31,279 nt of DNA from Chloroflexi bacterium UBA4736. GTDB lineage: Bacteria; Chloroflexota; Dormibacteria; Dormibacterales; Dormibacteraceae. The notes under the pieces were generated by a model that saw nothing but the letters and a program-made list of their open reading frames with translations, did not search any database and was not told the origin of the DNA. Both the position numbers and the translations under genes were made by a program. Where the stretch lies: the NCBI GenBank assembly GCA_002404015.1, contig DHIW01000047.1, positions 6,685-37,963 on the forward strand. Direction: 5' to 3'. The number at the start of each line of letters is the position of its first letter. The stretch's first letter is position 1. Of this stretch, positions 8,025-16,088 are shown piece by piece.

Positions 8025-10028
8025 CTAGATCGGTTCGAGTTCGGGGAGGGGCTCTCCGGTGTAGGCGGCGGCCTGCATGCTGAACAGGCGCGCGTAGCGG
8101 CCACCGAGCCGCATGAGCTCCTGGTGGGTGCCCTCTTCGATCAGCTTGCCTTCCTCGATAAAGAGGATCCGGTCGGCCTGGCGGACCGTCGAGAAGCGGT
8201 GCGAGATGTAGACGGCGGTGCGGCCCTTGCTGAGCGCCCGCAGACGCTCGAACAGGTCGAACTCGGCCTGGGCGTCGAGCGCGGAGGTAGGCTCGTCGAG
8301 GACCAGGATCCGGGCGTCGCGCATGAAGGCGCGTGAGAGCGCGATCTTCTGCCACTCACCCCCCGACAGATTCACGCCCCGGTCGAACCACTTGCCCAGT
8401 GGAGTGTCGTAGCCGAGCGCCATCTCCTCGATCAGGGGCGCCGCGCCGCCCTTCCGGGCCGCCTGCTGGACCTTGGCCTGGTTCTCCAGGTCGGCCAGCT
8501 CGCCCAGGCCGATATTCTCGGCCGCCGTCGCCTGGTAGGCGACGTAGTCCTGGAACATGGCTGCGATCACCGAGCGCAGCTCGTCGGGGTCGTAGTCGCG
8601 GATGTCGTTGCCGTCGAGCAGGATCCGGCCCGCCTGGGGGTCGTACAGCCGGCACAGCAGCTTGATCAGGGTGGTCTTCCCGGCCCCGTTGCGGCCGACC
8701 ACCGCGATGGTCTCGCCCGGTGCGATGGTGAAACTGACGTCCTGCAGGGCGACCGCCCCTGAGCCCGGGTAGCTGAAGGAGACGTGTTCGAAGCGCACTT
8801 CGCCCCGGAGTGGATTGGGCAGCGGGATCAGGTCGGCGGGCACCGGCAGCGACGGCTTCATCTGGAGCAGCTCGTAGAGGTTGCTCAGGTAGAGGTTGTG
8901 CTCGTACATGCCGCTGAAGCCGCTGAGCAGGCCCTGGATCGAGCCCTGGACCGAGCTGGCCGCGGCGGTGTAGAGGGTGAGGTCGCCGATCGAGAGCTTG
9001 CCCATCACCGCCTGGAGAGCGACGTACAGGTAGGTGAGGGAACCGACCAGCGTCGTGATCGTGCCCCAGGCGAAGCCGACCAGGTAGCGGGCCACCACGT
9101 TGCGGCGCTGGCGGTCGTACCACACCTGCGAGAGCAGCCGAAACCGCTCGATGAAGTAGCCGCCGAGGCCGAAGATCTTGACCTCCTTGGCGAACGAGTC
9201 GGTGGTGACCAGCGTCGTCAGGTAGGTCATCCGGCGCCGCATCGGCGAGCTCCAGCGGGCGATGTTGTAGCCCCGCCAGCCGTAGCGGGTGTCGGCGATG
9301 AAGGAGGGGATCGGCGAGACCAGGGCGACCAGCGCCAGGAACGGGCTGAGCGCGAGCAGGACGGCGATCATGGTGGCGAAGGTGATCGTGGTCTGGCCCA
9401 GGCCGAATGCGGTCGAGATCATGCCGACCGGCCGGTTGGCGGCCTCGGTCTGAGCCCGCCGGAGCAGGTCGTAGGAGACGGACTCCTCGAAGAAGGGCAG
9501 GTCCAGCTCGGCCGCCTTCTGCATCACCAGGAGCGAGATCTGCATCGTGACTCGCTCCTGGAGCAGCTGCTGGGTGATGTTGCGGACCGTGCCGAGCAGC
9601 GAGGTGAAGGCGTAGATCGCGAACTGGATCACGGCCAGAGCGACGATCACCCCGATCGCGCTGGACGTCCAGGTGAAGAACGGCAGTGCCAGCGTCCCGG
9701 TGTCGGGCAGCTTCTGGGCGTGGACCAGGATCGCGTGGAGGACCGCGTTGATCAGGTACTTGGCCGTGAGCGCGGTCAGGACCGGGACGACGCCCGAGAG
9801 CACCGTCGCCAGCCCCAGGCCGATCGTCAGGGCGGGACTGGCCTGCCAGACCAGGCGGAGCACCCGCGGCAGCCCGGCCAGGGTGCCGGCGACCGACTGG
9901 CGGAGGCGCCGGAACCGCGAGCGGAGGTCCTTCGGCTCAGGCTCCTCGACCGGCTCCTCGAGGTCGGCCGCGCCGCTCAGCCCGCTCTTCGGGCTCTTGG
10001 CCTGGACCTCCGTGAACCAGTGCATCAT
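8025..10028 (-). CDS. ABC transporter, fused permease/ATPase (exporter half-transporter)
   Basis: Type IV (MsbA-like) ABC exporter: an N-terminal cytoplasmic stretch of about 60 residues, six membrane spans between about 62 and 380, then an ATPase domain from about 408. The ATPase motifs are complete: Walker A VVGRNGAGKTT (443-453), Q-loop Gln493 in MFQDY, signature LSGGE (554-558), Walker B ILVLDEP with Asp578 and Glu579, and H-loop His610. It should work as a homodimer or with a partner encoded elsewhere; no second half-transporter is adjacent. The cargo (lipid, peptide or drug) is not evident. Two start codons, ATGATG, lie at 10028-10023, overlapping the stop of a four-codon ORF that carries the only good Shine-Dalgarno sequence. 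Confidence 0.94.
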   Translation of the reverse strand: MMHWFTEVQAKSPKSGLSGAADLEEPVEEPEPKDLRSRFRRLRQSVAGTLAGLPRVLRLVWQASPALTIGLGLATVLSGVVPVLTALTAKYLINAVLHAILVHAQKLPDTGTLALPFFTWTSSAIGVIVALAVIQFAIYAFTSLLGTVRNITQQLLQERVTMQISLLVMQKAAELDLPFFEESVSYDLLRRAQTEAANRPVGMISTAFGLGQTTITFATMIAVLLALSPFLALVALVSPIPSFIADTRYGWRGYNIARWSSPMRRRMTYLTTLVTTDSFAKEVKIFGLGGYFIERFRLLSQVWYDRQRRNVVARYLVGFAWGTITTLVGSLTYLYVALQAVMGKLSIGDLTLYTAAASSVQGSIQGLLSGFSGMYEHNLYLSNLYELLQMKPSLPVPADLIPLPNPLRGEVRFEHVSFSYPGSGAVALQDVSFTIAPGETIAVVGRNGAGKTTLIKLLCRLYDPQAGRILLDGNDIRDYDPDELRSVIAAMFQDYVAYQATAAENIGLGELADLENQAKVQQAARKGGAAPLIEEMALGYDTPLGKWFDRGVNLSGGEWQKIALSRAFMRDARILVLDEPTSALDAQAEFDLFERLRALSKGRTAVYISHRFSTVRQADRILFIEEGKLIEEGTHQELMRLGGRYARLFSMQAAAYTGEPLPELEPI

Positions 10029-10051
10029 CGCGCGATCATGCCCATCTCCTT
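10025..10051 (-). promoter_or_regulatory. Possible four-codon leader ORF with Shine-Dalgarno before the ABC exporter
   Basis: On the minus strand AAGGAG (10051-10046) is followed after 6 nt by ATG ATC GCG CGA TGA (10039-10025), encoding Met-Ile-Ala-Arg. Its TGA overlaps the exporter start in an ATGA arrangement. The Shine-Dalgarno sequence is ideally spaced for this mini-ORF and too far (17 nt) from the exporter ATG, which suggests termination-reinitiation, or simply a poorly spaced ribosome site. Confidence 0.4.
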
Positions 10052-10075
10052 AGGTTTCCGAACATCACCTGGGGC

Positions 10076-10103
10076 TTGATCCTTCCGCGCTGGCCGTTAC
10101 AGT
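10076..10103 (+). promoter_or_regulatory. Candidate promoter of the 10147-10551 gene
   Basis: TTGATC (10076-10081), a 16-nt spacer and TACAGT (10098-10103) lie 43 nt before the ATG at 10147, in the divergent gap next to the ABC exporter. Four of six bases match each consensus box. Confidence 0.45.
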
Positions 10104-10146
10104 TGCGGGCGGCATTGGCAAGCCGGATTCAGGAAGGAGGCACGGT

Positions 10147-10551
10147 ATGAGGAAGAAGCTCCTCACCGCTGCGATGTTGATGTTCGGCGGGATCCTGATT
10201 CTGGGTGCGGTGGTCAGCGTCCTCCCCACCTCGCTGGTCCCGGTCGACGCAGCCGTCGGCAGCAACGCCTCGGTCGCGGCGGGAGCGCTCGGAATCGGCA
10301 TCTGCGTGGCCGCAGTCGACCCTGTCACGAACATCTCATGGGTGCGGATCTCGATCCTCTACGCGCTGCTGGTCGTCGTTTACCAGGTGGTCGCCCACTT
10401 CGCCCTCGGCCTGTCGATCGCAATCCTGCCCATCGGGGTCGGGCTCTTCTTCGCGGTCCTGATGATCGCCCTCTACCCTTCGCGGGAGTCGCTGACCCCG
10501 CCCGTCAACCGGCCGGCCGGCCACCGCCGCTGGCTCGACCCGGACTACTAG
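10147..10551 (+). CDS. Small membrane protein of unknown function
   Basis: Unrecognised integral membrane protein of 134 residues. Four hydrophobic stretches are visible: about 6-30, 42-58, 66-86 and 88-108, followed by a short polar tail rich in Pro and Arg. Its start is very well supported: AAGGAGG lies 6 nt before the ATG. It ends 5 bp from the stop of the convergent sugar dehydrogenase gene and has its own candidate promoter, so it is probably monocistronic. No motif suggests a function. Confidence 0.78.
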   Translation: MRKKLLTAAMLMFGGILILGAVVSVLPTSLVPVDAAVGSNASVAAGALGIGICVAAVDPVTNISWVRISILYALLVVVYQVVAHFALGLSIAILPIGVGLFFAVLMIALYPSRESLTPPVNRPAGHRRWLDPDY

Positions 10552-10556
10552 CAGGG

Positions 10557-11726
10557 CTATGCCGGGCAGAGCTTGAGGACGCGGTCGTCGCTGGGACCGG
10601 GGGACCCGCGTCCGTCACGGTTGGTGGTCAGCGTGTAGAGGCAGCCGTCGGGGCCGGCGACCGCGTCCCGGAGCCGGCCCTGGCCCTGCAGCGTGATCTC
10701 CTGGCTCGTAACCCGCGTCGGGTCGGCGGCGTCCACCACGAAGCGGCGCAGCGCCTGTCCGCGCAGCTCGCTGACGATCAGGGTCGGCTGCTCGTCCTTG
10801 CTCGGCGCGAAGAAGGTCATCCCGCTGGGCGCCCAGGTGTCGGTGCCGCTCTCCGCCATCGGGCCGGTCCGGTTAGGCAGGCTGCCCTGGGCGTAGGGGG
10901 TGCGGGTCCCCGCCGCCCACGCCGGCCATCCGTAGAAGGCGCCCTGCTGGACCAGGTCCACCTCGTCGTGGCAGCACGGCAGCAGGTCGCCGGTGGGGCC
11001 GTTGTTGCTGGCGTAGAGGTGACCCGAGAGATCGAAGGCGATGCCCTGCGGGTTGCGGAAGCCCCAGGCGAAGACCTCCCGGCCAGTACCGTCCTCGTGA
11101 AGCCGGAGGATCTTCCCGCTCAGGTTGCTGGGGTCGGCCGCCCGTGAGGCCACGTAGCCCTCCCCGGTCGTGACGTACAGGAAGCCGTCGGGGCCGAGCT
11201 TGAGGCGGCCGCCGAAGTGGTAGCAGGTGCCGCCCGGGATGCCGTCCAGGACCACCTGCTCCCCGCTCAGCGTGTTGCCGGACATCGTGAAGCGGGAGAC
11301 GCGGTTGGTATTTCCGCCGGCCCCTCGATATGTGTAGTACAGGAAGGCGTTGGGCTCGTGGAGGGCGATGCCCAGGAGCCCGCTCTCGCAGCCCGGCGAG
11401 CTTACGACGCTCAGCGTGAGGGCCGGGTTGGGCAGCAGCTGGCCGTCCCTGATGACGCGGACTCGGCCGTCCCGCTCGGTCAGCCAGGCGCTGCCGTCCT
11501 TGGCGAAGTCGATCGCCCAGGGCGCGACCAGGCCGGAAGCGACCGTCGACAGGGTCAGGTTCAGGGCCCCGGCTGGCTTCAGCGGCGGGGTCGGCGTGGG
11601 CGCCGGCGTTGGCGTGGCGCTGGCGCTCGCCTGCGGTCGCGCGCTGGCCGCCGGCCTGGGCGTCGTGCCCGACGTGCAGGCCGCCAGCACGAGCACTCCC
11701 AGCAACCCGAGCGTGGCCGTTCTCAT
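10557..11726 (-). CDS. Lipoprotein PQQ-type glucose/sorbosone dehydrogenase family protein
   Basis: Beta-propeller protein of the GSDH family (soluble glucose/sorbosone dehydrogenase, YliI-like), anchored outside the membrane by lipid. The ATG at 11726 gives a textbook lipoprotein signal MRTATLGLLGVLVLAAC with Cys17 as lipidation site, followed by an Ala/Pro/Thr-rich spacer to about residue 55. Propeller blades show the family strings VAPWAIDFAKDGSAWLTER, GLLGIALHE, GGRLKLGPDGFLYVTTGEG, NLSGKILRLHEDG, FAWGFRNPQGIAFD and DEVDLVQQGAFYGWPAW. Family members oxidise aldose sugars with PQQ; many homologues have no proven substrate. A GTG five codons upstream is an alternative start but lies directly against its only purine-rich tract. 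Confidence 0.9.
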   Translation of the reverse strand: MRTATLGLLGVLVLAACTSGTTPRPAASARPQASASATPTPAPTPTPPLKPAGALNLTLSTVASGLVAPWAIDFAKDGSAWLTERDGRVRVIRDGQLLPNPALTLSVVSSPGCESGLLGIALHEPNAFLYYTYRGAGGNTNRVSRFTMSGNTLSGEQVVLDGIPGGTCYHFGGRLKLGPDGFLYVTTGEGYVASRAADPSNLSGKILRLHEDGTGREVFAWGFRNPQGIAFDLSGHLYASNNGPTGDLLPCCHDEVDLVQQGAFYGWPAWAAGTRTPYAQGSLPNRTGPMAESGTDTWAPSGMTFFAPSKDEQPTLIVSELRGQALRRFVVDAADPTRVTSQEITLQGQGRLRDAVAGPDGCLYTLTTNRDGRGSPGPSDDRVLKLCPA

Positions 11727-11791
11727 GCCGATTTGACGCACCTCTCGCCGAACGCTACGTTAAGGCGCGGATTGCGCCCGACAGTGGTCGA

Positions 11792-11808
11792 CCGGCCCAG
11801 AGGGCCGG
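11792..11808. repeat. Inverted repeat in the divergent gap 11727-11910
   Basis: CCGGCCC (11792-11798) and GGGCCGG (11802-11808) are perfect arms separated by AGA. It sits midway between the divergent dehydrogenase and DUF6351 genes and could be a shared operator or an RNA hairpin. In this GC-rich sequence a 7-bp arm may also be chance. Confidence 0.3.
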
Positions 11809-11910
11809 CTGGTCGCGCGGTTCGGGCCAGGTGATCGGGCACCAGAGGGGGTTGGGGGATGCGCACTCTTTCGAGTTCAGCGAATGCCGAACGGCTGGAG
11901 GCCAGGGCTC

Positions 11911-14082
11911 ATGTCTAAACCATTGTCGGTTCGTGCCCGCGTGGCTGCGGCGGCCGCGGTCCTCCTGGCCGGCGTGGCGGGGTCGGGCCAGGCCGCCTTC
12001 GCGTCCAACGACCGGGGCGGTCCCGGTGACTTCGCGGTCAAGGTCCTGTCCAACCGGGCCGACCTGATCTCGGGCGGCGACGCCTTGATCCAGGTCGTCC
12101 TACCCAGGCACGCCAACGCCTCGCGGGTCACGGTCTTCGTGGGCAGCCGCAACGTCACCAGCTTCTTCGCGGTACGGCCCAACGGCCTCTACGAAGGCGT
12201 GGTCACCGGCCTCGCCAACGGGCGGAACGTGCTGACGGCGCGGCTTTCGGACGAGGAGAGCGCGGACGTCACGATCACCAACCATCCGAGCGGCGGCCCG
12301 ATCTTCGCGGGACCCCAGGTCCAGCCCTGGATCTGCAAGAACGCGTCGGTTGGCGGGCCGGCCTCCACTGACGCCCAATGCGACGGGACGCCGACCTACA
12401 GCTGGTTCTACATGAGCACGGCCACCCACCAGTTCGCGGCCTACGACCCCGCTCATCCGCCGGCGGCCGGCGTGGCAATGACGACGACCGATCAGGGAGC
12501 GACGGTCCCCTACATCGTCCGCGACGAGCGCGGCGCGATGGATCGCGGGATCTACGACGTCGCGGTCCTGTCCAATCCCACTGGGACCTGGGCGCCCTGG
12601 GCGCCGCAGGCGGGCTGGAACCAAAAGCTGCTCTGGGCTTTCGGCGCCAGCACCGCGGTCCATCACTCAAACGGCTTGCCCGAGCCGGTGATGATCGACA
12701 TGGCGCTGTCGCGTGGCTTCATGGTCGCCAGCAACTCGCTGAACGTCCGCGGCCAGAACGGCAACGACGTCGTCTCGGCCGAGGCCGTGATGATGCTGAA
12801 GGAGCACATCGGTGAGACGTACGGGTTGATCCGCTACACGATCGGCCAGGGCTGCTCCGGCGGCTCCATCGAGCAGTACGCGCTCGCCGCCACCTACCCC
12901 GGTCTGATCGACGGCATCCAGCCCAACTGCAGCTACCAGGACAGCTGGACGACGGGCAACGAGGTCGGCGACTGCTACCTGGTCACGCACTACTTCACCG
13001 CCACGGCGCCCGGGACGTTCGCGCCGGGTCAGCAGGCGGTGGTCGAAGGCGCCAAGGACACCTCGGTCTGCGCACTCTGGGACGCCTTTTTCGCCCAGTT
13101 GAGCAACCCCAGCGTCGCGTCCAACTGCGACCTGCCGCCCAACCTCGTCTACAACCCGGTCACCAACCCGACGGGGACCCGATGCACGCTCCAGGACTAC
13201 CAGGTCGCGGTCTGGGGCACCCGGCCGCAGGACGGGTTCGCGAAGAGCCCCTTCGACAACGTGGGCCTGCAGTACGGCCTCGACGCTCTTCAGAACCACC
13301 AGATCACCGCTGATCAGTTCGTGGCCCTGAACAAGGGGGTCGGCGGCGTCAACATCGACTTCAACTTCACGGCCGGCCGCAAGGCGGCAGACCCAGGCAC
13401 GGGTGCGATCGCCTACCGGACCGGCATGGTCACCAGCGGCAAGCCGTGGGCCAGCGTTCCGATCATCGACCTGCGCGGCTCGCACAACGTCAACGACATC
13501 CACACCGACTTCCACAGCTACGCCGCCCGGGCCCGGCTGGACCAGGCCAATGGGACGCACGCCAACCAGATCATCTGGACCTGGCAGGGCGGTCCTGGGC
13601 TATTCCAGAACATCACCCCCTCGCCAGAGGTGGCGCTCAAGTCGTTTCTGACGATGGATAAGTGGCTGTCCAACATCGAGGCCGACAAGAGCTCGCGGGC
13701 GCTCAGCGCCAAGGTGATCCGCGATAAGCCGTCGGCGGCCGTTGACGCATGCTTCATCAATGGCGTCGCGAACACCAACAAGGCGACGTGCGCCGCAACC
13801 TTCCCGTTCTATGGCGACTCCCGCATCGCGGCCGGGGGCCCGCTGGCCGACAACATCGAGAAGTGCCAGCTCAAGCCCCTGAACCGCGCCGCCTACAACG
13901 TCACCTTCTCGGCCAGCCAGTGGGCGGGGCTGATGCAAGCGTTCCCGTCCGGCGTCTGCAACTGGAAGCGCCCGGCCGTCGGGATGCAGCCGTCGGTTCC
14001 CTGGCTGACCTTCGCCGGCGGCCCGGGCGGCCAGCCGCTCGGCTCCGCCCCGGAGTCCGACTCCCAGCAGGGAAACAACTAG
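11911..14082 (+). CDS. Secreted DUF6351 family protein, probable alpha/beta hydrolase
   Basis: Large exported protein of 723 residues. The ATG at 11911 is chosen over one at 11884 because GGAGG lies 9 nt before it and it opens a clean signal peptide (MSKPLSVRAR, then an Ala/Leu core, likely cut after QAAFA). An N-terminal Ig-like region (about 40-125: VKVLSNRADLISGGDALIQV) precedes the main domain, which begins around NHPSGGPIFAGPQVQPW. I recognise these strings as DUF6351, from memory. Within it YTIGQGCSGGSIEQY has a G-x-S-x-G nucleophile elbow with Ser316, followed by GLIDGIQPNCSY, as in esterases of the alpha/beta hydrolase fold. Several Cys suggest disulfides. An extracellular esterase or depolymerase is a reasonable guess; the substrate is unknown. 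Confidence 0.8.
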   Translation: MSKPLSVRARVAAAAAVLLAGVAGSGQAAFASNDRGGPGDFAVKVLSNRADLISGGDALIQVVLPRHANASRVTVFVGSRNVTSFFAVRPNGLYEGVVTGLANGRNVLTARLSDEESADVTITNHPSGGPIFAGPQVQPWICKNASVGGPASTDAQCDGTPTYSWFYMSTATHQFAAYDPAHPPAAGVAMTTTDQGATVPYIVRDERGAMDRGIYDVAVLSNPTGTWAPWAPQAGWNQKLLWAFGASTAVHHSNGLPEPVMIDMALSRGFMVASNSLNVRGQNGNDVVSAEAVMMLKEHIGETYGLIRYTIGQGCSGGSIEQYALAATYPGLIDGIQPNCSYQDSWTTGNEVGDCYLVTHYFTATAPGTFAPGQQAVVEGAKDTSVCALWDAFFAQLSNPSVASNCDLPPNLVYNPVTNPTGTRCTLQDYQVAVWGTRPQDGFAKSPFDNVGLQYGLDALQNHQITADQFVALNKGVGGVNIDFNFTAGRKAADPGTGAIAYRTGMVTSGKPWASVPIIDLRGSHNVNDIHTDFHSYAARARLDQANGTHANQIIWTWQGGPGLFQNITPSPEVALKSFLTMDKWLSNIEADKSSRALSAKVIRDKPSAAVDACFINGVANTNKATCAATFPFYGDSRIAAGGPLADNIEKCQLKPLNRAAYNVTFSASQWAGLMQAFPSGVCNWKRPAVGMQPSVPWLTFAGGPGGQPLGSAPESDSQQGNN

Positions 14083-14098
14083 GGGGTAAACAGTTGCT

Positions 14099-14120
14099 GG
14101 GCGGCGCTTTGTCGCCGCCC
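14099..14120 (+). terminator. Hairpin between convergent DUF6351 and PRC-barrel genes
   Basis: GGGCGGCG (14099-14106) pairs perfectly with CGCCGCCC (14113-14120) around a 6-nt loop, 17 nt behind the DUF6351 stop. No U-tract follows in either direction, so it would be a poor intrinsic terminator, though it may act for both convergent genes. Confidence 0.45.
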
Positions 14121-14146
14121 GGCGCTGCGCTGGACTCTCGCGGCCG

Positions 14147-14803
14147 CTAGGCCAGGAAGGGCTGTAGGTGCTCCAGGTCGTCCTCGTCCAGCTTGGCGAA
14201 GAGGGCCATGTCGTCGCTGCGGTCCAGGAACCGGACCGGCAGCGCGACGTCGTGCTCGAAGAAGCCTTCGGGACTCATGACGATCCCGATCAGCTCCCCA
14301 TCGTCGACCAGCACGTCCCTGACGTGGCCCAGCTTTCGGCCCGTGCGGCCGAGCATCACGTTCTCGCCGCCGTCGATCTCGATCTCGCCGGGGGCCTTGT
14401 TGGCCGTTTCCGTCAGGCCCGGCATGGCCGGGCCGCCCGTCACAATGGCCAGGCCTTGCTGGATCACCTCGGTCCGCGTCAGGGACCTGTACTGGTGCGC
14501 CAGGTAGGCAGGTTGGTGGCGGACCTCCGCGGAGCTGATGTTCAGTACCACACCCTCCCGGTCAGCCCCGGCAACCGTGCGGATGGGGACGATCAGCTCG
14601 TCGGTCAGGTACCAGGAGCCCGCGGCCAGGTAGCGGCCCGAGAATCGGACGTCCTCCCGGATCACGATGGCCCGGAGGTCGAAGCCCTCCTCCTCGACGA
14701 TCACCCGTGCCAGCTCACCGATCTTGCGGCCGTCCGCTGAATGGACCGGGGCCCCCATGTGCAGGTCGGAGACCCCCACAGGGTTGCGGTTGCTCTGGTT
14801 CAT
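14147..14803 (-). CDS. Protein with two PRC-barrel domains
   Basis: Cytoplasmic protein of 218 residues. The first PRC-barrel covers about 12-85 (MGAPVHSADGRKIGELARVI, then LIVPIRTV), the second about 145-210 (VMLGRTGRKLGHVRDVLVD, DVALPVRFLDR). PRC-barrels occur in RNA-processing, photosynthetic and bacterial envelope proteins; two in tandem with no other domain give no specific role. The ATG at 14803 gives a short lead-in to the first barrel. It lies 57 nt behind the HNH gene on the same strand and may share its transcript. Confidence 0.82.
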   Translation of the reverse strand: MNQSNRNPVGVSDLHMGAPVHSADGRKIGELARVIVEEEGFDLRAIVIREDVRFSGRYLAAGSWYLTDELIVPIRTVAGADREGVVLNISSAEVRHQPAYLAHQYRSLTRTEVIQQGLAIVTGGPAMPGLTETANKAPGEIEIDGGENVMLGRTGRKLGHVRDVLVDDGELIGIVMSPEGFFEHDVALPVRFLDRSDDMALFAKLDEDDLEHLQPFLA

Positions 14804-14860
14804 GCGGCCAGGTAATCATCGCCGACGGGGCGAACCTCACCGGCGGGTCGTTCACGCGGC

Positions 14861-16015
14861 TCAGGGCGGGAGCGCGACCAGTTCGCCGTTGGGACCCCAG
14901 GAAAGCTTCCAGCCCCCCTCGTGCACGAGCCGGTGATGTCGGCGGCAGAGCAGGACGGTGTTCTCGAGCGAGGTGGGGCCACCGTCCTCCCAGTGCCAGA
15001 GGTGGTGACCGTCGGTCCACTGCCAGGGCCTGCCACAGCCGGGCATGCGGCAGCCGCTGTCGCGCGCGATCGCTGCCCGGCGCAGGCTGGGCGGGGTCGT
15101 TCGCCTCGCCCGGCCGACGTCCAGCACCTGGCCAGCGGGACCGATCTTGATCTCGCTCAGAGTGCAGTCGCAGGAGAGCCGGCGCACGCTCTCGGCGGAG
15201 ATCAGGCCGGCCCAGTCCAGCTCACCCGCCTCGCCCTGGCGGGCGATCAGGGTGAGATGGGGGCGCTGGCCGCCCCGCTGGGGCAGGCTGCCGGCGTCCA
15301 GGGCCTGGCGGGCCAGCTCGACCAGGGCGTCCGCCCGGCGCTGGCCGGGGCTGCGCTCCTCGCCGCGGGCGGGCGGCCCCAGCAAGGAGTCGAGCGCCGT
15401 CTGCAGGCAGGCGCCACCCTCGGCGTCGAGCAGCCCGTCGAGGGCGAACATGCCGTCCAGGACCGGGCTGAGCCTCAGCCAGCGCCGGTCGTAGGCCAGG
15501 TTGGCGTCGCTGAGGGCTCCGCCGGGGTCCAACAGGTGGCGGACCCGGTCGTTGAGGAGCCGGAAATGGTGGGGGCTCAAGCGGCAAACGAAGGCGACCA
15601 GGTCGGCTTCGCCCTGGCGATAAGCCTCACTGCCGACCGCGGCCGAGGTGCGGGCCATGATGCGGGCGTTCTCGTAGGACAGCTCGCCGGCCCCGAAAGC
15701 TGCTTCAGCCTGGGGCAGCTGGGCCATCTGGCGAGCCACCGTGAGCAGTTCGGTGGCGGCCCAGTTGGAGAGCCGGCAGTTGTGGCGAATCCAGGAGACG
15801 ACGGAGAGGCAGGCGTCGGCAGCGTAGCCGCGGCGCCGCTCGAAGGCGGCCAGGCGGCGGGTGATCTGGGCCTGAAGGCGATCGACCTCGCGGCACATGA
15901 GTGAGATGTCCTCGCCGAGGACGCGGTCGCTGAGAACCTCGAGCTCAACCTGGGCGGCCTGATCGACGGCGCCGTAGAGGTTGTCGAGGTAGGAGGCGGG
16001 TGCCACCGCGAACAT
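14861..16015 (-). CDS. DUF222-HNH endonuclease family protein
   Basis: Protein of 384 residues with an N-terminal helical DUF222 region (about 20-270) and a C-terminal HNH nuclease domain. The nuclease core holds CRMPGC (Cys322, Cys327), DGHHLWHWEDGG (His337, His338), Asn352 in LEN, and LLCRRHH (Cys357, His360, His361), so both the zinc-type cysteines and the metal/catalytic His-Asn set are intact. Such proteins are very common and multi-copy in high-GC Actinomycetota; many are thought to belong to mobile elements, but their targets are not established. The ATG at 16015 is preferred over one ten codons upstream because TACAAT lies exactly 7 nt before it, as expected for a leaderless mRNA. Confidence 0.9.
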   Translation of the reverse strand: MFAVAPASYLDNLYGAVDQAAQVELEVLSDRVLGEDISLMCREVDRLQAQITRRLAAFERRRGYAADACLSVVSWIRHNCRLSNWAATELLTVARQMAQLPQAEAAFGAGELSYENARIMARTSAAVGSEAYRQGEADLVAFVCRLSPHHFRLLNDRVRHLLDPGGALSDANLAYDRRWLRLSPVLDGMFALDGLLDAEGGACLQTALDSLLGPPARGEERSPGQRRADALVELARQALDAGSLPQRGGQRPHLTLIARQGEAGELDWAGLISAESVRRLSCDCTLSEIKIGPAGQVLDVGRARRTTPPSLRRAAIARDSGCRMPGCGRPWQWTDGHHLWHWEDGGPTSLENTVLLCRRHHRLVHEGGWKLSWGPNGELVALPP

Positions 16016-16022
16016 ATGTTCT

Positions 16023-16028
16023 ATTGTA
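16023..16028 (-). promoter_or_regulatory. Leaderless -10 box of the HNH gene
   Basis: TACAAT on the minus strand (five of six consensus bases) ends 7 nt before the ATG at 16015, so transcription would begin at or next to the start codon. No -35 box is visible; its place is taken by the alternating GC tract at 16033-16054. Confidence 0.5.
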
Positions 16029-16032
16029 CGTT

Positions 16033-16054
16033 CGCGTGCGCGCACGCGCGCGCA
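16033..16054. repeat. 22-bp alternating pyrimidine-purine tract with 16-bp palindrome
   Basis: Every step from 16033 to 16054 alternates pyrimidine and purine, nearly all CG with two T/A substitutions. The first 16 bp (16033-16048) form a perfect palindrome. It overlaps the expected -35 region of the HNH gene and could be an operator or a Z-DNA-prone site. Confidence 0.6.
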
Positions 16055-16088
16055 AGGTTGTTAATTTCGACCGGGTCCCAGTAGCCGG

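Noticed and set aside
8784..10079. 431-codon plus-strand open frame antisense to the ABC exporter
   Set aside because: Composition is of shadow type and the opposite strand has every ABC motif intact.
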